This document shows positions 7,978-9,870 of a stretch of 9,870 nucleotides of DNA, in pieces. The stretch comes from Friedmanniella sp. (GTDB taxonomy: Bacteria > Actinomycetota > Actinomycetes > Propionibacteriales > Propionibacteriaceae). The notes under the pieces are model-generated. The model was not told the origin of the DNA. It was given only the letters and a program-made list of their open reading frames with translations, and did not search any database. Both the position numbers and the translations under genes were made by a program. Location of the stretch: positions 1 to 9,870 of the forward strand of contig JAOPXW010000417.1 in the NCBI GenBank assembly GCA_025964935.1, written 5' to 3'. Each line of letters starts with the position of its first letter. The stretch's first letter is position 1.

Positions 7978-8067
7978 GGTACGAGAACTGCCGCCCCCGC
8001 GGCCTTCACCAGATTGTTCTGGGCTGGGTAGAAATCCCCCGGATCGAACCGGCAACCACCCGAAGGG

Positions 8068-8116
8068 CTGCCGACGCGATGATCCCATCGTATGATGACG
8101 GGGACTTGTGCGCCAG
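8068..8116. promoter_or_regulatory. Possible face-to-face overlapping promoters
   Basis: On the plus strand, TATGAT (8091-8096) is a good -10 with a weak -35, CTGCCG (8068-8073), at 17 bp. On the minus strand, TACGAT (8092-8087) is a good -10 with a weak CTGGCG (8116-8111) at 18 bp. The two -10 boxes share two bases, so polymerase binding in one direction would exclude the other. The implied leaders are ~175 nt for the kinase unit and ~115 nt for the giant protein. The -35 matches are only 3 of 6, so this is tentative. Confidence 0.35.
8077..8097. promoter_or_regulatory. Cluster of overlapping inverted repeats (CGATG/CATCG, CATC/GATG)
   Basis: CGATG (8077-8081) pairs with CATCG (8086-8090), and CATC (8086-8089) pairs with GATG (8094-8097). 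ATGAT also recurs directly at 8079 and 8092. The cluster coincides with the possible -10 elements, as an operator would. No regulator family is recognised. Confidence 0.3.
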
Positions 8117-8130
8117 CCGCCCGTCAGACT

Positions 8131-8144
8131 GCCCGATCCCGGGC
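8131..8144. other. Short inverted repeat GCCCG-ATCC-CGGGC
   Basis: A perfect 5-bp stem with a 4-nt loop in the presumed kinase leader. Short GC stems like this arise easily by chance in GC-rich DNA, so weight is low. Confidence 0.25.
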
Positions 8145-8204
8145 GCGTCGACCGGCCCGGAGCGTGCTGGGGGGTCACGCAGGTGGGGAGCCGTCTCGGT
8201 TGCC

Positions 8205-8219
8205 CGGTGATAGTCACCG
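8205..8219. promoter_or_regulatory. 15-bp palindrome CGGTGA-TAG-TCACCG, candidate operator
   Basis: Perfect 6-bp arms flank a 3-bp centre, ending 57 bp before the kinase GTG. The compact, odd-centred symmetry is like a dimeric repressor site. A half-site-like GGGTCACG lies at 8172-8179. If the plus-strand promoter near 8091 is real, the site lies downstream of it and could act as a roadblock or RNA hairpin. Confidence 0.4.
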
Positions 8220-8230
8220 CAACGCCGCAT

Positions 8231-8250
8231 GAGAGCGCATCCACGCTCTC
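8231..8250 (+). promoter_or_regulatory. Leader hairpin: 7-bp perfect stem, 6-nt loop
   Basis: GAGAGCG (8231-8237) and CGCTCTC (8244-8250) are exact reverse complements around the loop CATCCA. The stem ends 11 nt before the Shine-Dalgarno at 8262, so it could influence ribosome access or mRNA stability. There is no U-tract after it, so it is not an intrinsic terminator. Confidence 0.45.
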
Positions 8251-8261
8251 CCGTGTCGATG

Positions 8262-8268
8262 AAGGGGA
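8262..8268 (+). promoter_or_regulatory. Ribosome binding site deciding the BY-kinase GTG start
   Basis: AAGGGGA lies 8 nt before GTG 8277. No comparable site precedes the in-frame ATGs at 8229 or 8259; the latter overlaps this site. Confidence 0.75.
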
Positions 8269-8276
8269 CTGCTGCT

Positions 8277-9734
8277 GTGGATCTTCGGGACTATCTGACC
8301 GCCCTGCGCCGCGGGTGGGTGATCGCGCTGGCCATCATGCTGGCGACGGTCGCCGTCGCCGCCACGGTCACCTTCACCATCACGCCGCGCTACACCGCCA
8401 CCACCCGGCTCTTCTTCGGGGTGCAGGGGGGTGACTCCGGCAGCGACCTGGCCAACGGCTCCGCGTTCGCCGAGAAGCAGATGAGCTCCTACGCCGAGGT
8501 CGCGACCTCGCCGCTGGTCCTCAACCAGGTGATCTCGCGACTGGGCCTGACGGTCAGCGCCGCCGACCTCGCCGAGCACGTGGTGGCCGACAACGCGGCC
8601 AACACGGTGATCCTCGACGTCTCGGTCAGCGACACCAACCGCGAGCTGGCGGCGACCATCGCCAACTCGATCGGCACCAACCTGGCCGCGGTGGCCAGCG
8701 AGCTCTCCCCGGAGCGTCCGGACGGCTCGCAGGCGGTCCGGGCCACGGTGCTGACCCCGGCCAGCGTCCCGCTGGTCCCCTCCTCGCCCCACATCCTGCG
8801 CAACCTGGCCGCCGCCGCGGTGCTCGGCCTGCTGCTCGGTGCCGGCTTCGTGCTGGCCCGCCGGGCCCTGGACACCAAGGTTCGCTCCGAGGCCGACGTG
8901 GCCGCCATCACCGACAGCTCGATCCTGGGGGTCGTCCCCTTCGACGCGGGGGCGCCCACCCACCCGGTCATCATGCGCGACGACCCGCACGGGACCCGGG
9001 CCGAGGCCGTCCGGCGGCTCCGGACCAACCTGCAGTTCGTCGACGTGGCCGAGAACGCCAAGTCCATCGTCATCACCTCCTCGGTGCCCAACGAGGGCAA
9101 GAGCACGACCGCCATCAACCTGGCCGTCTCGCTGGCCGACGCCGGCTCGAAGGTCATCCTGGTCGACGCCGACCTCCGCCGACCCTCGGTGGCGAACTAC
9201 CTCGGCCTGGAGGGCCGGGTGGGCCTGACCACCGTCCTGATCGGCAACGCCGAGCTGGACGACGTCGTCCAGACCTGGCAGGACAGCTCGCTGGACCTGC
9301 TGCCCGCCGGCCAGATCCCGCCGAACCCGAGCGAGCTGCTGGGCTCCAAGGCCATGGCGTCCCTGATGGCCGAGCTCTGCTACCGCTACGACATCGTGCT
9401 CTTCGACAGCCCGCCGCTGCTGCCGGTGACCGACTCCGCCATCCTGGGCCGGCTGGCCGGCGGGACCCTGGTCGTGGTGGGGGCCGACCGGATCCACCGG
9501 CCGCAGCTGCGGGAGTCGCTGGACTCCCTGACCACGGCCGGGGTGAACGTGCTGGGCATGGTGCTGAACAAGGTCACCCGGCGCGAGCTCGGCTACTACG
9601 CGTACGGCTACGGGTACAGCTCCGACAGCAACGCCGACACCGAGCAGGCCGGCACCGCCCCGCAGCAGGTCGACATCGCTCCCGCCCCGGACGCCACCCG
9701 CCCCGGGGTGCTCTCGGGCACCGCCGGTCGCTGA
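8277..9734 (+). CDS. Polysaccharide chain-length determinant fused to BY-kinase (Wzz/CpsD-type tyrosine kinase)
   Basis: 485 aa from GTG 8277, giving the typical family start (M)DLRDYLTALRRGW. Two membrane segments (~14-36 and ~173-195) enclose an external Wzz-type domain; the cytoplasmic kinase follows. EAVRRLRTNLQF (243-254) precedes Walker A VPNEGKSTT (270-278, Lys275), Walker A' VILVDADLRRPS (293-304, Asp297 and Asp299) and Walker B IVLFDSPP (373-380). A tyrosine cluster follows at 440, 441, 443, 445 and 447, the usual site of autophosphorylation in BY-kinases. The last ~35 residues are a flexible tail. Both modules sit in one polypeptide as in Wzc, not split as CpsC/CpsD in many Firmicutes. 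Such kinases control polymerisation and export of EPS or capsule through cycles of tyrosine phosphorylation. The adjacent phosphatase gene supports this role. Asn272 replaces the common Gly in the Walker A loop, a mild variation. Confidence 0.95.
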   Translation: MDLRDYLTALRRGWVIALAIMLATVAVAATVTFTITPRYTATTRLFFGVQGGDSGSDLANGSAFAEKQMSSYAEVATSPLVLNQVISRLGLTVSAADLAEHVVADNAANTVILDVSVSDTNRELAATIANSIGTNLAAVASELSPERPDGSQAVRATVLTPASVPLVPSSPHILRNLAAAAVLGLLLGAGFVLARRALDTKVRSEADVAAITDSSILGVVPFDAGAPTHPVIMRDDPHGTRAEAVRRLRTNLQFVDVAENAKSIVITSSVPNEGKSTTAINLAVSLADAGSKVILVDADLRRPSVANYLGLEGRVGLTTVLIGNAELDDVVQTWQDSSLDLLPAGQIPPNPSELLGSKAMASLMAELCYRYDIVLFDSPPLLPVTDSAILGRLAGGTLVVVGADRIHRPQLRESLDSLTTAGVNVLGMVLNKVTRRELGYYAYGYGYSSDSNADTEQAGTAPQQVDIAPAPDATRPGVLSGTAGR

Positions 9735-9741
9735 CCCACCG

Positions 9742-9870
9742 GTGACCCTCGCGGTTCTGTGCGTCTGCACGGGGAACGTCTGCCGGTCACCGGTGGCCGA
9801 GCTCCTGCTCGGCCGCGCGCTGGGGCCGACGGTCGCGGTCAGCTCGGCCGGCACCCGTGCACTGCGGGGC
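9742..9870 (+). CDS. Low-molecular-weight protein tyrosine phosphatase (N-terminal 43 residues; 3' end off window)
   Basis: The visible 43 codons begin at GTG 9742, 7 nt after the kinase stop. They contain VLCVCTGNVCRSPVAELLL, the catalytic P-loop of LMW-PTPs (CxGNxCRSP, with nucleophile Cys9 and phosphate-binding Arg15 in this numbering). VSSAGTRAL follows, matching the next conserved strand. The Asp general acid normally near the C-terminus lies outside the window. This phosphatase is expected to reverse tyrosine phosphorylation of the adjacent BY-kinase, as Wzb does for Wzc. There is no strong Shine-Dalgarno, so translation is probably coupled to the kinase gene. Confidence 0.9.
   Translation, partial: MTLAVLCVCTGNVCRSPVAELLLGRALGPTVAVSSAGTRALRG

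Larger units (their letters stand above)
7966..8276. promoter_or_regulatory. Divergent intergenic control region, 311 bp
   Basis: This gap separates the start of the giant protein gene (minus) from the BY-kinase start (plus) and must drive both units. It is locally less GC-rich around 8011-8035 and 8077-8099. It holds two possible overlapping -10 elements, three hairpin-capable inverted repeats and a cluster of GATG/CATC repeats, listed separately. No RNA gene and no convincing small ORF with a ribosome binding site is seen. Confidence 0.7.

Noticed and set aside
4087..8031. 1314-codon open frame on the plus strand, antisense to the repeat gene
   Set aside because: Its composition is Gly/Arg/Val/Ala-rich with no domain, and it mirrors the repeat periodicity of the real gene. 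It is a GC-rich shadow.
7966..8244. N-terminal extension of the giant protein to ATG 8244
   Set aside because: It would bury the signal peptide 93 residues inside and run across the divergent control region. ATG 7965 has a Shine-Dalgarno.
8229..8276. BY-kinase start at ATG 8229 or ATG 8259
   Set aside because: Neither has a Shine-Dalgarno. The family's usual N-terminus begins exactly at GTG 8277, which has AAGGGGA 8 nt upstream.
8108..8434. 108-codon plus-strand frame overlapping the kinase start, as a possible leader peptide
   Set aside because: It has no ribosome binding site at its GTG, enters the kinase gene out of frame, and gives His/Arg-rich low-complexity protein.

Overview
The window is very GC-rich, with GC-biased third codon positions and long open shadow frames on both strands. 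Together with GTG starts and short intergenic gaps, this suggests a high-GC actinobacterium. The genus cannot be named from the sequence alone. The gene content is that of an extracellular or capsular polysaccharide (EPS) locus.

The window has two divergent transcription units. Leftward, from a control region at about 7966-8276, runs a two-gene operon. Its first gene (7965-1540, 2141 aa) encodes a giant secreted modular protein: a signal peptide, eight copies of a galactose-binding-like beta-sandwich each followed by a fibronectin type III domain, and a 301-aa C-terminal right-handed beta-helix. Nineteen bases after its stop codon, the second gene (1520 to beyond position 1) encodes a polytopic membrane protein of the O-antigen ligase / Wzy polymerase type. 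Its reading frame is still open at the left edge.

Rightward runs a fused Wzz-type chain-length regulator and BY-kinase (8277-9734, GTG start). Seven bases later a low-molecular-weight protein tyrosine phosphatase begins (9742 to beyond the right edge), giving the classic kinase/phosphatase pair that controls polysaccharide assembly. The 311-bp gap between the divergent units holds several inverted repeats and two possible overlapping -10 elements.

Read together, the polymerase makes the chain, the kinase/phosphatase pair sets output and chain length, and the giant secreted protein is a candidate matrix scaffold or polysaccharide-modifying enzyme acting on the product. That role is inferred. 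The most unusual feature is the giant protein itself: its sixteen domains form a higher-order ABABABAB array, and all eight galactose-binding-like modules are exactly 131 residues long.
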